Source: Pseudomonas saliphila (GTDB lineage Bacteria; Pseudomonadota; Gammaproteobacteria; Pseudomonadales; Pseudomonadaceae). From it: a DNA stretch of 64,000 nucleotides. Position 1 is the stretch's first letter. The number at the start of each line of letters is the position of its first letter. The stretch is taken from the NCBI RefSeq assembly GCF_008638345.1, contig NZ_VTVA01000005.1:124001-188000 (forward strand), given 5' to 3'. Of the stretch, positions 1 through 9,923 are shown piece after piece. The notes under the pieces were generated by a model. The model saw only the letters and a program-made list of their open reading frames with translations. It had not been told where the DNA came from and did no database searches. A program made the position numbers and the translations under genes.

Positions 1-925
<925 letters not shown>

Positions 926-1065
926 CGAAAACCCCTGCTTACGGTTCACTCTTATCACAAAGATGAAGGCATCAACGCTGCTTTGCAAGCGCGATCCTGT
1001 CAACGTACGCCGCTCATTCGGTCAGAACAGCGGTACTTCCGAAGCGCATCCGAAGGTGCGCTCCA

Positions 1066-1083
1066 GCCGGCATTCAAGCCGGC
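1066..1083. other. Small inverted repeat between clpP and clpX
   Basis: GCCGGC is repeated as an inverted pair (1066-1071 and 1078-1083) around a 6-nt loop, just after the clpP stop codon. It has no run of T on either strand, so it is more likely an mRNA processing or attenuation hairpin than a full terminator. clpX may be partly cotranscribed with clpP. Confidence 0.3.
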
Positions 1084-1101
1084 GCCGGAGGTGACTGGCT
1101 G

Positions 1102-1743
1102 TTAGCCGGCCATTTCCCGGCTTTCAATCACACGGTCAATCAGACCATATTCAACCGCCTCACTTCCACTCATGAAGCGATCCCGGTCGGTATCGCGTTC
1201 AATCACTTCCATCGGCTGACCGGTGTGATGTGCCATGATCCGGTTGAGACGTTCACGGATGAACAGAATCTCCCGGGCATGGATTTCGATATCCGACGCT
1301 TGCCCCTGGAATCCGCCCAGCGGCTGGTGAATCATCATGCGCGAATGCGGCAGCGAGAAACGCTTGCCTTCGGCACCGCCGGCCAAGAGGAAAGCTCCCA
1401 TGCTGGCGGCCTGGCCGATACACAAGGTGCTGACGTTCGGCTTGATAAACTGCATGGTGTCATAGATCGCCATGCCCGCGGTGACTGAGCCGCCCGGGGA
1501 GTTGATGTACAGGTGAATGTCCTTGTCAGGATTTTCCGACTCGAGGAACAACAACTGTGCAACCACCAGGTTGGCCATGTAATCCTCGACCTGACCCACG
1601 AGAAAGATCACGCGCTCCTTCAGCAGGCGCGAGTAGATGTCGTAGGAACGCTCGCCACGCGCGGACTGCTCTACCACCATTGGAACCAAGCCACCCGCAG
1701 CCTGAATAGTCGGCGCAAAGGGGTTATATGTATGTTGGGTCAT
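1102..1743 (-). CDS. clpP: ATP-dependent Clp protease proteolytic subunit ClpP
   Basis: Serine protease of 213 residues that forms the double-heptamer chamber of ClpXP and ClpAP. The catalytic serine is S114 within GQAASMGA and the histidine is H139 within MMIHQPLGG. An aspartate follows in the DRDRFM segment. An N-terminal segment of about 10-20 residues before the mature protein is present, as is normal for the proteobacterial enzyme, which cleaves itself. The length matches the family. It sits between tig and clpX, all on the minus strand. A 10-bp stem-loop lies upstream between tig and clpP. No anomaly is visible. Confidence 0.98.
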   Translation of the reverse strand: MTQHTYNPFAPTIQAAGGLVPMVVEQSARGERSYDIYSRLLKERVIFLVGQVEDYMANLVVAQLLFLESENPDKDIHLYINSPGGSVTAGMAIYDTMQFIKPNVSTLCIGQAASMGAFLLAGGAEGKRFSLPHSRMMIHQPLGGFQGQASDIEIHAREILFIRERLNRIMAHHTGQPMEVIERDTDRDRFMSGSEAVEYGLIDRVIESREMAG

Positions 1744-1783
1744 GGATCGCTGTTACTCCGATTTAGCCTGTCGCATAAACACA

Positions 1784-1807
1784 GGAGCCAGCCCTAAGGC
1801 TGGCTCC
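1784..1807 (-). terminator. Stem-loop between tig and clpP
   Basis: GGAGCCAGCC and GGCTGGCTCC pair perfectly (10 bp) around the loop CTAA. On the minus strand it follows the tig stop codon by about 29 bp and is followed by TGTGTTTAT, which is a poor U-tract. It may act as a partial terminator or attenuator between tig and clpP. Confidence 0.5.
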
Positions 1808-1835
1808 ATGCATTGCGTAATATGGCGACGAATAA

Positions 1836-3176
1836 TTACTCGTCAGCGCCGGTTTCAGCCTCGCCGCCTTGCGCAGCTGGCTGAGCGGGTTTGACGGCGT
1901 CTTCGTAGCTGACCTGTTTATCAGTCACCTTAGCCTTCTGCAGCACAGTATCCACGACTTGCTCTTCCAGCACAACCGACTGTATTTCGGCGAGTTGCTG
2001 TTCGTTCTGGAAGTACCAGTTAACCACCTGCTCAGGCTCCTGATAAGCGGAAGCGAGATCTTCGATCATCGCCCGGACCCGGTCATTGTCAGGCTTGATG
2101 TCATTCTGCTTGACGACTTCGGCAACAATCAGCCCAAGGCTTACACGGCGCTTGGCCTGCTCTTCGAACAATTCAGCGGGCAGCTGTTCTGGCTTGATGT
2201 TGCCACCGCCAAACTGCTGTACCGCCTGCTCGCGGAGCCGATCAATTTCGCTGCTGAGCAATGCCTTGGGCACTTCAACCTGATTGGTAGCCAGCAGACC
2301 GTCCATCACCTGGGTCTTGGTCTTGCCTTTGATGGCCTGACGCAGCTCACGCTCCATGTTCTTGCGAACTTCGGCACGGAAGCCTTCCAGACCGCCTTCT
2401 TCCACACCAAACTTGGCGAAGAATTCATCGTTCAGCTCAGGCAGAACCGGCGCTGCGACGCTGTGGACAACCACTTCGAACTCTGCGGCCTTTCCGGCCA
2501 GCTCCAGGTTCTGATAGTCCTCAGGGAAGGTGACGTTCAAGGTCAGCGAATCGCCTGCTTTGGCGCCCACCAGCCCTTCTTCAAAACCAGGAATCATGCG
2601 GCCAGAGCCCAGCACGACCTGGCTATTGCTGGCCGTGCCGCCCTGGAAGGCTTCACCGTCGACGCGACCGGTGAAGTCGACAGTCAACTGATCTTCGTTC
2701 TGGGCCGCACGGTCCATTGCTTCAAAGACAGTGTTCTGCTTGCGCAGGATTTCGAGCATCTTTTCGAGATCAGCATCGGTCACTTCCGACTCGATACGCT
2801 CGACAGTGATGCCGTCGAAATCAGCCAGTTCCAACTCGGGATACACTTCAAACGTGGCGATGTACTCGAAATCCTTGCCTTCGTTCAGCTCTTTGGGCTC
2901 AACGCTCGGCGCGCCAGCAGGGTTCAGCTTTTCCTGCATGATGGCTTCGTAAAAGGAAGACTGGATCACTTCACCGATGACTTCCTGACGGGCAGAGCCG
3001 CCAAAACGCTTGCGAATCACGCTCATCGGCACTTTCCCTGGACGGAAACCATCGACCCGGGCGCGGCTGGCAGTTTGCTGCAAGCGCTTGTTGACTTCGT
3101 TTTCGATGCGCTCGGCAGGAATGCCAACGGTCATACGGCGTTCGAGGCCGGAGATGGTTTCAACCGAAACTTGCAT
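1836..3176 (-). CDS. tig: Trigger factor (ribosome-associated chaperone, PPIase)
   Basis: Ribosome-bound chaperone of 446 residues that shields nascent chains. The N-terminal ribosome-binding domain carries the signature GFRPGKVP near residue 44. The FKBP-type peptidyl-prolyl isomerase domain covers roughly residues 160-245, with [11 protein letters not shown] and PGFEEGLVG visible. The alpha-helical C-terminal chaperone arms follow and end in an A/Q/E-rich tail. The start at 3176 has a GAGGA Shine-Dalgarno about 8 nt upstream. It is the first gene of the tig-clpP-clpX block. Length and domain order are normal. Confidence 0.98.
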   Translation of the reverse strand: MQVSVETISGLERRMTVGIPAERIENEVNKRLQQTASRARVDGFRPGKVPMSVIRKRFGGSARQEVIGEVIQSSFYEAIMQEKLNPAGAPSVEPKELNEGKDFEYIATFEVYPELELADFDGITVERIESEVTDADLEKMLEILRKQNTVFEAMDRAAQNEDQLTVDFTGRVDGEAFQGGTASNSQVVLGSGRMIPGFEEGLVGAKAGDSLTLNVTFPEDYQNLELAGKAAEFEVVVHSVAAPVLPELNDEFFAKFGVEEGGLEGFRAEVRKNMERELRQAIKGKTKTQVMDGLLATNQVEVPKALLSSEIDRLREQAVQQFGGGNIKPEQLPAELFEEQAKRRVSLGLIVAEVVKQNDIKPDNDRVRAMIEDLASAYQEPEQVVNWYFQNEQQLAEIQSVVLEEQVVDTVLQKAKVTDKQVSYEDAVKPAQPAAQGGEAETGADE

Positions 3177-3328
3177 GGAGAGTCCTCGTTGTACAGACAG
3201 TGTGATTGGACGAATTCTAAGGGGACAATATTCTATTCGCTCAGCACACAGAAGTCATCCTTTGCCAACCAACAAGATGCACGGGTTATCGATACCCCCG
3301 CAACTGCCACTCCGCCACCGGGCGTGAC

Positions 3329-6124
3329 TCACTCGACTAGCGAGAGATTGCCGGCATGACGTATCAGCAGTGACCGGAACTGCTCCAGGACCATGGGTCG
3401 ATGGAACAGATAGCCCTGGTAGCCGTCACAACCATGTTCATATAACCACTGGCGCTCTTCCTCGGTCTCCACCCCTTCAGCCACGCACTCCAGCCCCAGG
3501 CGCTGCGATAGCTGGAGTATGACCTCAACGATGGCCGCGTCCCGACCAGAACCGCTGATATCACGAATAAAGGACTGATCAATCTTGAGCTTGTCGATAG
3601 GCATATCCTTGAGATAACCCAGCGAGCAGTAGCCGGTTCCAAAGTCATCAATCGCCAGCTTCACGCCCTCGTCATGCAACAGCTGCAATGAGGCCAGGGC
3701 GTAGGACAGATCGTTGATCAGCGCACCTTCTGTGATCTCCAGCTCCAGACTCTGCGCCCCCAGCCCATAGTTCGCCAGGCATTCTCTGACCCGCCCGACA
3801 AACGCCGGCTGCTGGAAATGTGCGGCCGAAATATTGATCGATAACGGAACCGGGACCACCCCCTCATCCAGCCAGGCGCGAATCTGGCGGCATGCCGCAT
3901 TCAGGACCCAGCGATCAATGTCGGCAATGAGCATGGATTCTTCTGCGATGGGGATGAATACGCCGGGTGATATCATGCCGCGTGTCGGGTGCTGCCAGCG
4001 CAGCAGTACTTCCGCGCCCGTCATTGCGCCGGTTTCAGCGGATATCTGCGGCTGGAAGTAAAGCTCAAAACCGTCGGTTTCCAGCGCGTGACGCATGTCG
4101 CTTTCCAGCTCCATACGCTGCTGCGCCGCCACGTGCATATCCTTGACGAAGAAATGATGACTGTTACCTCCACGACGCTTGGACTGATACATCGCCGTGT
4201 CGGCCTGCTTCATCAGGTCATCCAGGCTCTGCCCGTCGTCGGGATAGACCGCCACCCCGATACTTAAGGTACTGCGCAGTTCATGCAGACCAACGCGAAC
4301 CGGCTGCGGAACCACGCTCAGCAACCTGTCGATAACACCTCCCACCTCTGCGGCCATATCCAGATCATTGGGGATATCCGTCAGGGCGATGGTAAATTCA
4401 TCTCCACCCAGGCGTGCAACAAAATCCGACGCCCGTGCACAACGCCGGATCCGCTCGGCAATCTGACGCAGATAGTCATCACCGGCAGCGTGCCCCAGCG
4501 CGTCATTGATCAGCTTGAAACGGTCAAGATCGATAAACATAACAGCCACGCGGGTGCCATCGCGCGAGGCACGCGCCAGCGCTTCACTCAACCTGAGCTT
4601 CAAGGCGGTCCGGTTTGGCAACCCCGTGAGTTCATCATGATGCGCCTGCTGATACAGCTCGGCCTGCCAACGAGAACGGGACAACGCGATCGAGATACGT
4701 CTGACCGCTTGCAGCGCAGCCGGTAATTGCTCTCTGGCAAAGTCGGATCCCTGACGATTAGCGAGCACAACCACGCTCTCTGCGTTGCGCACCTGCAGGG
4801 GAACAACCGTCCAGCTCTGCACGTTCAGATCCAGGCTCGCATGGGACAACCAGGCTGGTCGTTCCACCGATAGCACCGCATCCTGCCCCTCAAGCTGCCG
4901 AATGGCCTGGCTGAAGCCTGTCGCATCGATGTGCGGCGACTGCATCGGCGACTCCCCAGCTTCGATGATCAGTTTCTGCTTATCGCGCTGCTCGACAATA
5001 ATGATCAACCACTCGCTACCAAGTAATTGTCTTATCTGCTCGGCGACCTGGCTGACCACATGCTCCGGATCCATGGCCGAGAGAATCAGCCGATCAATAT
5101 CCGCGAGCGTCTCCAGCTGGTGGAACTGTAGAGCCAGCTTGGCCATCATGCCGTTGAATGAATCCGCAAGCTCTTCGAATTCGTCGCCGCTACTGACCAC
5201 AACCGGCTTGTCCAGGCGCCCACCTCCGACCCGAGCGGTCGCGCGACGTAGCATGTCCAGCGGTCTGAGTACGCGGCGGATATGCCTGATACTCAGCATC
5301 AACGCCGCCAGCATTGCGACGAGGATGATAACAACCATAGAAAAGCCGAACCGCCCTGAAGGCGCGAAAAATCTATTTTCCGGCTCGCTTAGTACCACGG
5401 TCCAGTTATGGTCCATTCCCAGACTACGAAGAAACACTTCCCAGTAGATCGCCCGCATGTCGCGCTCGGCATCGCGCCATGAGAAAAACCCCGACGCCCC
5501 ATGTAGCGGATCTGCGGTGAAGGATCGCAAGGCGGCTTGACCGTCCGGCGTATTACAAAATAGAGCGACCTGCTGCTCGTCGATCACGCAGATCCGTTGA
5601 TCGTCTGGTAGCTGTACGACGTCCCAAAGATAGTCGTGACGTATCTGTGCAACGAGCGTCTCGCCACCTGAGCGAACAACAGCCATGATCGCAGGCGCAT
5701 TCGCGCCACCGAGCATGCGTATCCAGAAGCCTTCAGACCCATCGTCGGGCACCGAGCCAAGTGCTACTTCCAACATCCACGGCGCAGGCTCTTCTGGCTC
5801 CAACCAGAGCGGACTGACATATACACCCTCCGCGTCGTAGGCGGGACGAAGCCATATTGCGCTGGGTGTGACGGTTACCAGTTCCGGGTGCAGCGCTGCG
5901 AGCCGCAGATCACCGGCCACGCGCTGGAGACGCTCGAACAGACTCATACCAAAATGTTTGGCGTCCCGGTGCAACTGGTCCCGGTGCTGAACTGAAAGAT
6001 GATCAGATACCTGCAGCAAGGTGACCGAAGCCAGCACCAGCACCGGCAGGGTTATTGCCAGAAAAAGAAAACCAAATAGACGGCGAGCGAAGCGGCTGTT
6101 GAATGTGTGGCAATTGATATTCAC
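3329..6124 (-). CDS. Membrane-anchored GGDEF/EAL cyclic-di-GMP enzyme with HAMP
   Basis: A 931-residue protein predicted to make and/or break cyclic-di-GMP at the inner membrane. A transmembrane helix near residues 15-35 precedes a periplasmic sensor region of about 240 residues. A second helix near 258-278 leads to a HAMP linker (RHIRRVLRPLDMLRRATAR). A GAF-like region of about 150 residues follows, then GGDEF and EAL domains. The diguanylate cyclase site reads RLGGDEF, with an RxxD inhibitory site (RASD) five residues before it, so it should be product-inhibited. The phosphodiesterase domain has EVLLR in place of EALLR but keeps NISAAHF, ELEITEG, DDFGTGY, KIDQSF and EGVET, so it is probably active. 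The gene next upstream, a pseudopilin, ends 4 bp before this start codon. The substrate sensed by the periplasmic part is unknown. Confidence 0.93.
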   Translation of the reverse strand: MNINCHTFNSRFARRLFGFLFLAITLPVLVLASVTLLQVSDHLSVQHRDQLHRDAKHFGMSLFERLQRVAGDLRLAALHPELVTVTPSAIWLRPAYDAEGVYVSPLWLEPEEPAPWMLEVALGSVPDDGSEGFWIRMLGGANAPAIMAVVRSGGETLVAQIRHDYLWDVVQLPDDQRICVIDEQQVALFCNTPDGQAALRSFTADPLHGASGFFSWRDAERDMRAIYWEVFLRSLGMDHNWTVVLSEPENRFFAPSGRFGFSMVVIILVAMLAALMLSIRHIRRVLRPLDMLRRATARVGGGRLDKPVVVSSGDEFEELADSFNGMMAKLALQFHQLETLADIDRLILSAMDPEHVVSQVAEQIRQLLGSEWLIIIVEQRDKQKLIIEAGESPMQSPHIDATGFSQAIRQLEGQDAVLSVERPAWLSHASLDLNVQSWTVVPLQVRNAESVVVLANRQGSDFAREQLPAALQAVRRISIALSRSRWQAELYQQAHHDELTGLPNRTALKLRLSEALARASRDGTRVAVMFIDLDRFKLINDALGHAAGDDYLRQIAERIRRCARASDFVARLGGDEFTIALTDIPNDLDMAAEVGGVIDRLLSVVPQPVRVGLHELRSTLSIGVAVYPDDGQSLDDLMKQADTAMYQSKRRGGNSHHFFVKDMHVAAQQRMELESDMRHALETDGFELYFQPQISAETGAMTGAEVLLRWQHPTRGMISPGVFIPIAEESMLIADIDRWVLNAACRQIRAWLDEGVVPVPLSINISAAHFQQPAFVGRVRECLANYGLGAQSLELEITEGALINDLSYALASLQLLHDEGVKLAIDDFGTGYCSLGYLKDMPIDKLKIDQSFIRDISGSGRDAAIVEVILQLSQRLGLECVAEGVETEEERQWLYEHGCDGYQGYLFHRPMVLEQFRSLLIRHAGNLSLVE

Positions 6125-6127
6125 CGG

Positions 6128-6604
6128 TCAGTACTCTGAGGCCAGCCCAACGTAACTGCCGTTGTTTGCCCGCACGATGTCGTCTCGCCCAGACCTGGAA
6201 GTGAAGGTCTGATTGGTGACGCCATTCTCGCCCATGCTATAGAGGTCATAATCGGTATTGACCGGCACCAGATTCTTGTCCTTGCGCATACCGCCCTTCC
6301 CATTCCCCGGCAGCGTTGAGAAGTTCAGGAACTGATAGGGGTTTTCCCAGGGATCACGCATTTGCGCCAGACCTACGTCAGCGAGGCTCAGAGGGAGTTT
6401 GCGATTAATGGCATAGAAGCGCTCGATGCTGGCTTCGATGGTGACGATATCTGCGATAGCAGAGGTTACCTTTGCCTGTTCCACGTAGCGCTGATAGCTG
6501 GGCAGCGCTATCGCAGCCAACAGGCCGACTATCACTATCGCGAGCAGAAGCTCGATCAGAGTAAGACCGTCGATTCGCTTAGTATCAAAGGGGCGCAGCT
6601 GCAT
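6128..6604 (-). CDS. Orphan type II secretion/type IV pilin-like pseudopilin
   Basis: A 158-residue protein with a class III prepilin leader. Thirteen leader residues end in glycine, followed by LTLIELLLAIVIVG, so the prepilin peptidase should cut G|L and leave Glu at +5. The C-terminal part contains DPWENPYQF, close to the DPWGNPYQY of GspG major pseudopilins, then a glycine-rich tail. The start at 6604 is chosen because it puts the leader at normal length; an open frame extends 53 codons further upstream without pilin character. No other secretion or pilus gene is nearby. It is followed after 3 bp by the GGDEF/EAL gene, so the two are probably cotranscribed. Whether it works as a GspG or a minor pilin cannot be decided here. 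Confidence 0.85.
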   Translation of the reverse strand: MQLRPFDTKRIDGLTLIELLLAIVIVGLLAAIALPSYQRYVEQAKVTSAIADIVTIEASIERFYAINRKLPLSLADVGLAQMRDPWENPYQFLNFSTLPGNGKGGMRKDKNLVPVNTDYDLYSMGENGVTNQTFTSRSGRDDIVRANNGSYVGLASEY

Positions 6605-6787
6605 TCCATTGCCTGAGTCTGGTGCTTCACAGCAGTGTAGTCTCGTGATGGCATATTGCCAACCAGCGCACGTCGCACAGCGACAGGAGGTAGGGGCGAA
6701 GACAGTACAAACAAGGGAAAGGACGAAGACTATGAGGGGACGAACTGTTACGCGTGCTACCAATATCTAAAGCCGCCGCACTGAGCC

Positions 6788-6806
6788 AATCGGTAGGGCA
6801 CCGATT
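6788..6806 (-). terminator. Stem-loop downstream of tRNA-Leu
   Basis: AATCGGT and ACCGATT form a perfect 7-bp stem around a 5-nt loop, 21 bp beyond the 3' CCA of tRNA-Leu. A run of six T lies directly after the CCA, before the stem rather than after it, so the element is not a textbook rho-independent terminator. Confidence 0.35.
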
Positions 6807-6827
6807 ATCATCAGGAGGTACAAAAAA

Positions 6828-6912
6828 TGGTGCGGATGGGGAGACTCGAACTCCCACACCTTGCGGCGCCAGAACCTAAATCTGGTGTGTCTACCAATTC
6901 CACCACATCCGC
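6828..6912 (-). tRNA. tRNA-Leu (anticodon TAG)
   Basis: An 85-nt gene with GCGGATG pairing to CATCCGC in the acceptor stem and an encoded CCA end. The anticodon loop TTTAGGT sits between CCAGA and TCTGG. A long variable arm typical of class II tRNAs is present, and the T loop is TTCGAGT. It is the last of three tRNA genes on this strand and is separated from tRNA-His by a terminator-like hairpin. Confidence 0.97.
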
Positions 6913-6929
6913 TAAACCGGTCTTGCATG

Positions 6930-6958
6930 AAAAACGCCAGGCGGGAGCCTGGCGTTTT
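6930..6958. terminator. Bidirectional terminator-like hairpin between tRNA-Leu and tRNA-His
   Basis: The arms AAAACGCCAGGC and GCCTGGCGTTTT pair perfectly around a 4-nt loop. Each strand reads the stem followed by TTTT or TTTTT. On the minus strand it would end the Arg-His transcript before tRNA-Leu, unless it serves as a processing signal. Confidence 0.7.
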
Positions 6959-6965
6959 CAGAATA

Positions 6966-7042
6966 TGGGGTGGACGATGGGTTTCGAACCCACGACACCA
7001 GGAGTCACAATCCTGTGCTCTACCAACTGAGCTACGCCCACC
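6966..7042 (-). tRNA. tRNA-His (anticodon GTG)
   Basis: A 77-nt gene with the extra 5' G(-1) that is diagnostic of tRNA-His, opposite C73, and an encoded CCA. The acceptor stem is GTGGGCG/CGTCCAC. The anticodon loop TTGTGAC lies in a CAGGA/TCCTG stem. The T arm contains GGGTTCGAAACCC. Confidence 0.97.
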
Positions 7043-7095
7043 ATATACAACCCGTCACAACTACAATTTCTGCTCTGCTTCACGTGCAATGCGGC

Positions 7096-7172
7096 TGGTG
7101 CGCCCGGCAGGACTCGAACCTGCGGCCATCCGCTTAGAAGGCGGATGCTCTATCCAACTGAGCTACGGGCGC
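7096..7172 (-). tRNA. tRNA-Arg (anticodon TCT)
   Basis: A 77-nt gene with acceptor stem GCGCCCG/CGGGCGC, discriminator A and an encoded CCA. The anticodon loop CTTCTAA lies between TCCGC and GCGGA. The T arm is GCAGG-TTCGAGT-CCTGC. It is first in the Arg-His-Leu cluster and divergent from folD. Confidence 0.97.
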
Positions 7173-7447
7173 CTGGTTCACATTATCGACACCCGTCAAA
7201 GGGTATCTGAAAACGTGCGCTGTACAAGCCGGAGCCGGTAAAACCATGGAGCCTGATCGCCTTCCAAAACCACGTCACCGTGTTCGTGAAGCGGGGCGAA
7301 TAATACTCAGCCACTATCTTCCCGTCAACGGGCGCGGCAATCTTTTTTCAGATATTTGAGTAAGTTAGGCCTGCCTGATGGTTCGCCCTTTTGCCCAGCG
7401 GCATGCCATGCGACAATCTCACTATTCTTTGTTTCGTCAGGAAGCCA

Positions 7448-8302
7448 ATGAACGCCCAGCTTATCGATGGCAAGCAGATTGCTGCCAACCTCCGCCGTGA
7501 AATCGCCGTCAAGGTTAACGAACGCAGAACCAAAGGCCTGCGATTGCCCGGCCTCGCTGTTATTCTGGTAGGCACCGACCCCGCTTCGCAAGTATATGTG
7601 GCGCACAAGCGCAAGGATTGCGAGGAAGTAGGCTTCGTATCACGGTCCTATGATCTGCCCGCCAGTACCGGTCAGGAGGAACTGCTCAATCTGATCGACA
7701 CACTGAACGAGACGCCTGATATAGACGGTATCCTGGTCCAGCTCCCCTTGCCCGCCCATCTGGACGCGTCCCAGTTGCTCGAGCGCATACGTCCGGACAA
7801 GGACGTAGACGGCTTTCACCCCTACAACATTGGTCGTCTGGCGCAACGCATGCCGCTGCTGCGTCCCTGCACCCCGCTAGGTATCATCCGTCTGCTCAAG
7901 AGCACGGGGGTCGATCCCTACGGTCTGGATGCCACGGTGATTGGTGCATCGAACATCGTCGGCCGCCCCATGGCGCTGGAACTATTGCTCGCGGGCTGCA
8001 CCACCACGGTCACGCATCGCTTTACCCGCAACCTGGCCGAGCATGTTGGGCGTTCGGATCTGGTGATCGTGGCGGCTGGTAAGCCGGGGCTGGTCAAGGG
8101 GGAATGGATCAAGCCTGGCGCGATCGTCATCGATGTGGGTATCAACAGGATGGAAGATGGGCGTCTGTGTGGTGACGTCGAATTTGGCCCAGCGGCCGAG
8201 CGTGCTTCGTGGATTACGCCGGTACCGGGTGGCGTCGGCCCGATGACGCGCGCCTGTCTGCTGGAAAACACCTTGCATGCCTGCGAGCACCTGCACGACT
8301 GA
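7448..8302 (+). CDS. folD: Bifunctional methylene-THF dehydrogenase / cyclohydrolase FolD
   Basis: Cytoplasmic enzyme of 284 residues that interconverts 5,10-methylene- and 10-formyl-tetrahydrofolate using NADP. Visible signatures are [14 protein letters not shown] with the catalytic lysine, [19 protein letters not shown], the cofactor-loop region [15 protein letters not shown] and the C-terminal [10 protein letters not shown]. The start at 7448 gives the normal N-terminus ([12 protein letters not shown]) and has an AGGAAG ribosome site 5-6 nt upstream. An upstream in-frame ATG at 7391 would add 19 residues unlike the family. It is divergent from the tRNA cluster and convergent with the prp operon. 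Confidence 0.97.
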   Translation: MNAQLIDGKQIAANLRREIAVKVNERRTKGLRLPGLAVILVGTDPASQVYVAHKRKDCEEVGFVSRSYDLPASTGQEELLNLIDTLNETPDIDGILVQLPLPAHLDASQLLERIRPDKDVDGFHPYNIGRLAQRMPLLRPCTPLGIIRLLKSTGVDPYGLDATVIGASNIVGRPMALELLLAGCTTTVTHRFTRNLAEHVGRSDLVIVAAGKPGLVKGEWIKPGAIVIDVGINRMEDGRLCGDVEFGPAAERASWITPVPGGVGPMTRACLLENTLHACEHLHD

Positions 8303-8353
8303 ATATCACCAGGATCGAGCACAACAGCCGTTATTCAGCGGCCAGCTACCGGC

Positions 8354-9847
8354 TCAAATAACGAACAGGTCCATGAATGCGTGCACCGGCGTGGCTTCCA
8401 GTGCGTCCTGCTGCGCGCATAAATCGAAGATCGCTGCACAACGCCGGGGCGGAAAGCGGGTAGCCAGATTGGCCTTGAACTTCTCTTCCAGCAGCGGAAT
8501 ACCCTCGGCCCGACGCCGGCGATGGCCGATCGGGTATTCGACTTCCACCTTGTCGGTGCTGCTGCCATCACTGAAGTGCACTTGTATCGCGTTGGCTATC
8601 GAACGCTTGTCAGGGTCCAGATAGTCGGTCGTATAACGCTTGTCTTCCAGCGTCTGCATCTTGCTGCGCAGCTCGTCAATCAGCGGATGAACTGCATGGA
8701 AGTGGTCCTCGTAGTGCTCGGCAACCAGATCACCCTTCAGCAGTGCCACCGCCACCATGTACTGGATGCAGTGATCGCGATCGGCCGCGTTGGCCAGCTG
8801 GCCGGATTTGGAAATGATCCGGATCGCTGATTCATGGGTAGTGATGACAATTCGCTCTATTGCCTCGACCCGGTCCTTGACTTGCGGATGCAGGATCACC
8901 GCTGCCTCGCAGGCCGTTTGCCCGTGGAATTCAGCGGGAAAGCGGATCTTGAACAGGATGTTCTCCATCACGTAGCTGCCAAATCCCTGCGCCAGACTGA
9001 ATTCGCGCTGGCCTTCCGGCTTGAGCGCAAGATCCTTGTTGGTATGACTGAACAGCACATCATAGAACCCCCATTGCGGCGCGGTCAGCACGCCGGGAAT
9101 CCCCATTTCACCGCGGATAGCGATATCGGCCAGCCGCACGGCCCGGCTGGTGGCATCGCCAGCCGCCCAGGATTTACGGCTCCCTGCGTTGGGCGCATGA
9201 CGATAGGTACGCAGGGCCTGACCATCGACGAAGGCGTGGGACAGCGCCGACAGCAGCTCATCCCGGCCAGCACCCATCAGCCGCGCGCAGACCGCAGTGG
9301 ATGCCACCTTGACCAGCAACACGTGATCCAGGCCAACGCGGTTGAAGGAATTTTGCAGGGCCAGAACACCCTGAATTTCATGGGCCATCACCATGCTATC
9401 CAGCACATCGCGCATGCTCAACGGCTCCTGGCCGATCGCAACACGTTTTTGGGAAAGGTGATCTGCCACGGCCAGAATGCCGCCCAGATTATCCGACGGA
9501 TGCCCCCACTCTGCGGCAAGCCAGGTGTCGTTGTAATCCAGCCAGCGAATGGTCGCACCAATATCCCAGGCGGCCTTGACCGGATCAAGACGCAAGGATG
9601 TACCCGGCACGCGGGAGCCGAACGGCACGACAGTGCCTTCTACCAGCGGCCCCAACAGTTTTGTGCATTCAGGGAACCGCAGTGCGAGCAGCCCGCAGCC
9701 TAATGTATCCATCAGGCAGTTGCGTGCGGTGTCCAGCGCCTCGGCAGATTCGACCCGATAATTCAGAACGTAACCGGCAATGTCCTGCAGCACCCGATCG
9801 TACTCCGGACGGACGTTGAACTCGGCATTGTCGGCTTTGATAGTCAC
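8354..9847 (-). CDS. prpD: 2-methylcitrate dehydratase PrpD
   Basis: Iron-sulfur-independent dehydratase of 497 residues in the methylcitrate cycle. It converts (2S,3S)-2-methylcitrate to 2-methyl-cis-aconitate. Conserved MmgE/PrpD segments include [39 protein letters not shown] and [21 protein letters not shown] start at 9847 is chosen: it has a GAGGTG Shine-Dalgarno 4 nt upstream and gives a family-length protein. An ATG at 9895 would add 16 unrelated residues. It is the last gene of the prp operon, 76 bp after prpF. With acnD-prpF also present, the cell has two routes for this step. Confidence 0.95.
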   Translation of the reverse strand: MTIKADNAEFNVRPEYDRVLQDIAGYVLNYRVESAEALDTARNCLMDTLGCGLLALRFPECTKLLGPLVEGTVVPFGSRVPGTSLRLDPVKAAWDIGATIRWLDYNDTWLAAEWGHPSDNLGGILAVADHLSQKRVAIGQEPLSMRDVLDSMVMAHEIQGVLALQNSFNRVGLDHVLLVKVASTAVCARLMGAGRDELLSALSHAFVDGQALRTYRHAPNAGSRKSWAAGDATSRAVRLADIAIRGEMGIPGVLTAPQWGFYDVLFSHTNKDLALKPEGQREFSLAQGFGSYVMENILFKIRFPAEFHGQTACEAAVILHPQVKDRVEAIERIVITTHESAIRIISKSGQLANAADRDHCIQYMVAVALLKGDLVAEHYEDHFHAVHPLIDELRSKMQTLEDKRYTTDYLDPDKRSIANAIQVHFSDGSSTDKVEVEYPIGHRRRRAEGIPLLEEKFKANLATRFPPRRCAAIFDLCAQQDALEATPVHAFMDLFVI

Positions 9848-9923
9848 GCGGCACCTCGAAAATTGAAACCTGTGCTGGAGACCACAGTATGGCACCCAGC
9901 GCAGGTTTTCTCGGGTCAGGCGC

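Noticed and set aside
1869-3359. Long open frame (496 codons) on the plus strand opposite tig
   Set aside because: It is the antisense shadow of tig, which has all trigger-factor motifs; the product has no recognisable domain and low-complexity composition.
7325-7614. Two overlapping minus-strand frames of about 90 codons opposite the start of folD
   Set aside because: They overlap the folD coding region on the opposite strand, have no ribosome site and no similarity.
8329-8363. Inverted repeat CGTTATT/AATAACG at the end of prpD as an operon terminator
   Set aside because: The loop is about 21 nt, the stem is AT-rich and only 7 bp, and it lies partly inside the prpD coding sequence with no U-tract.
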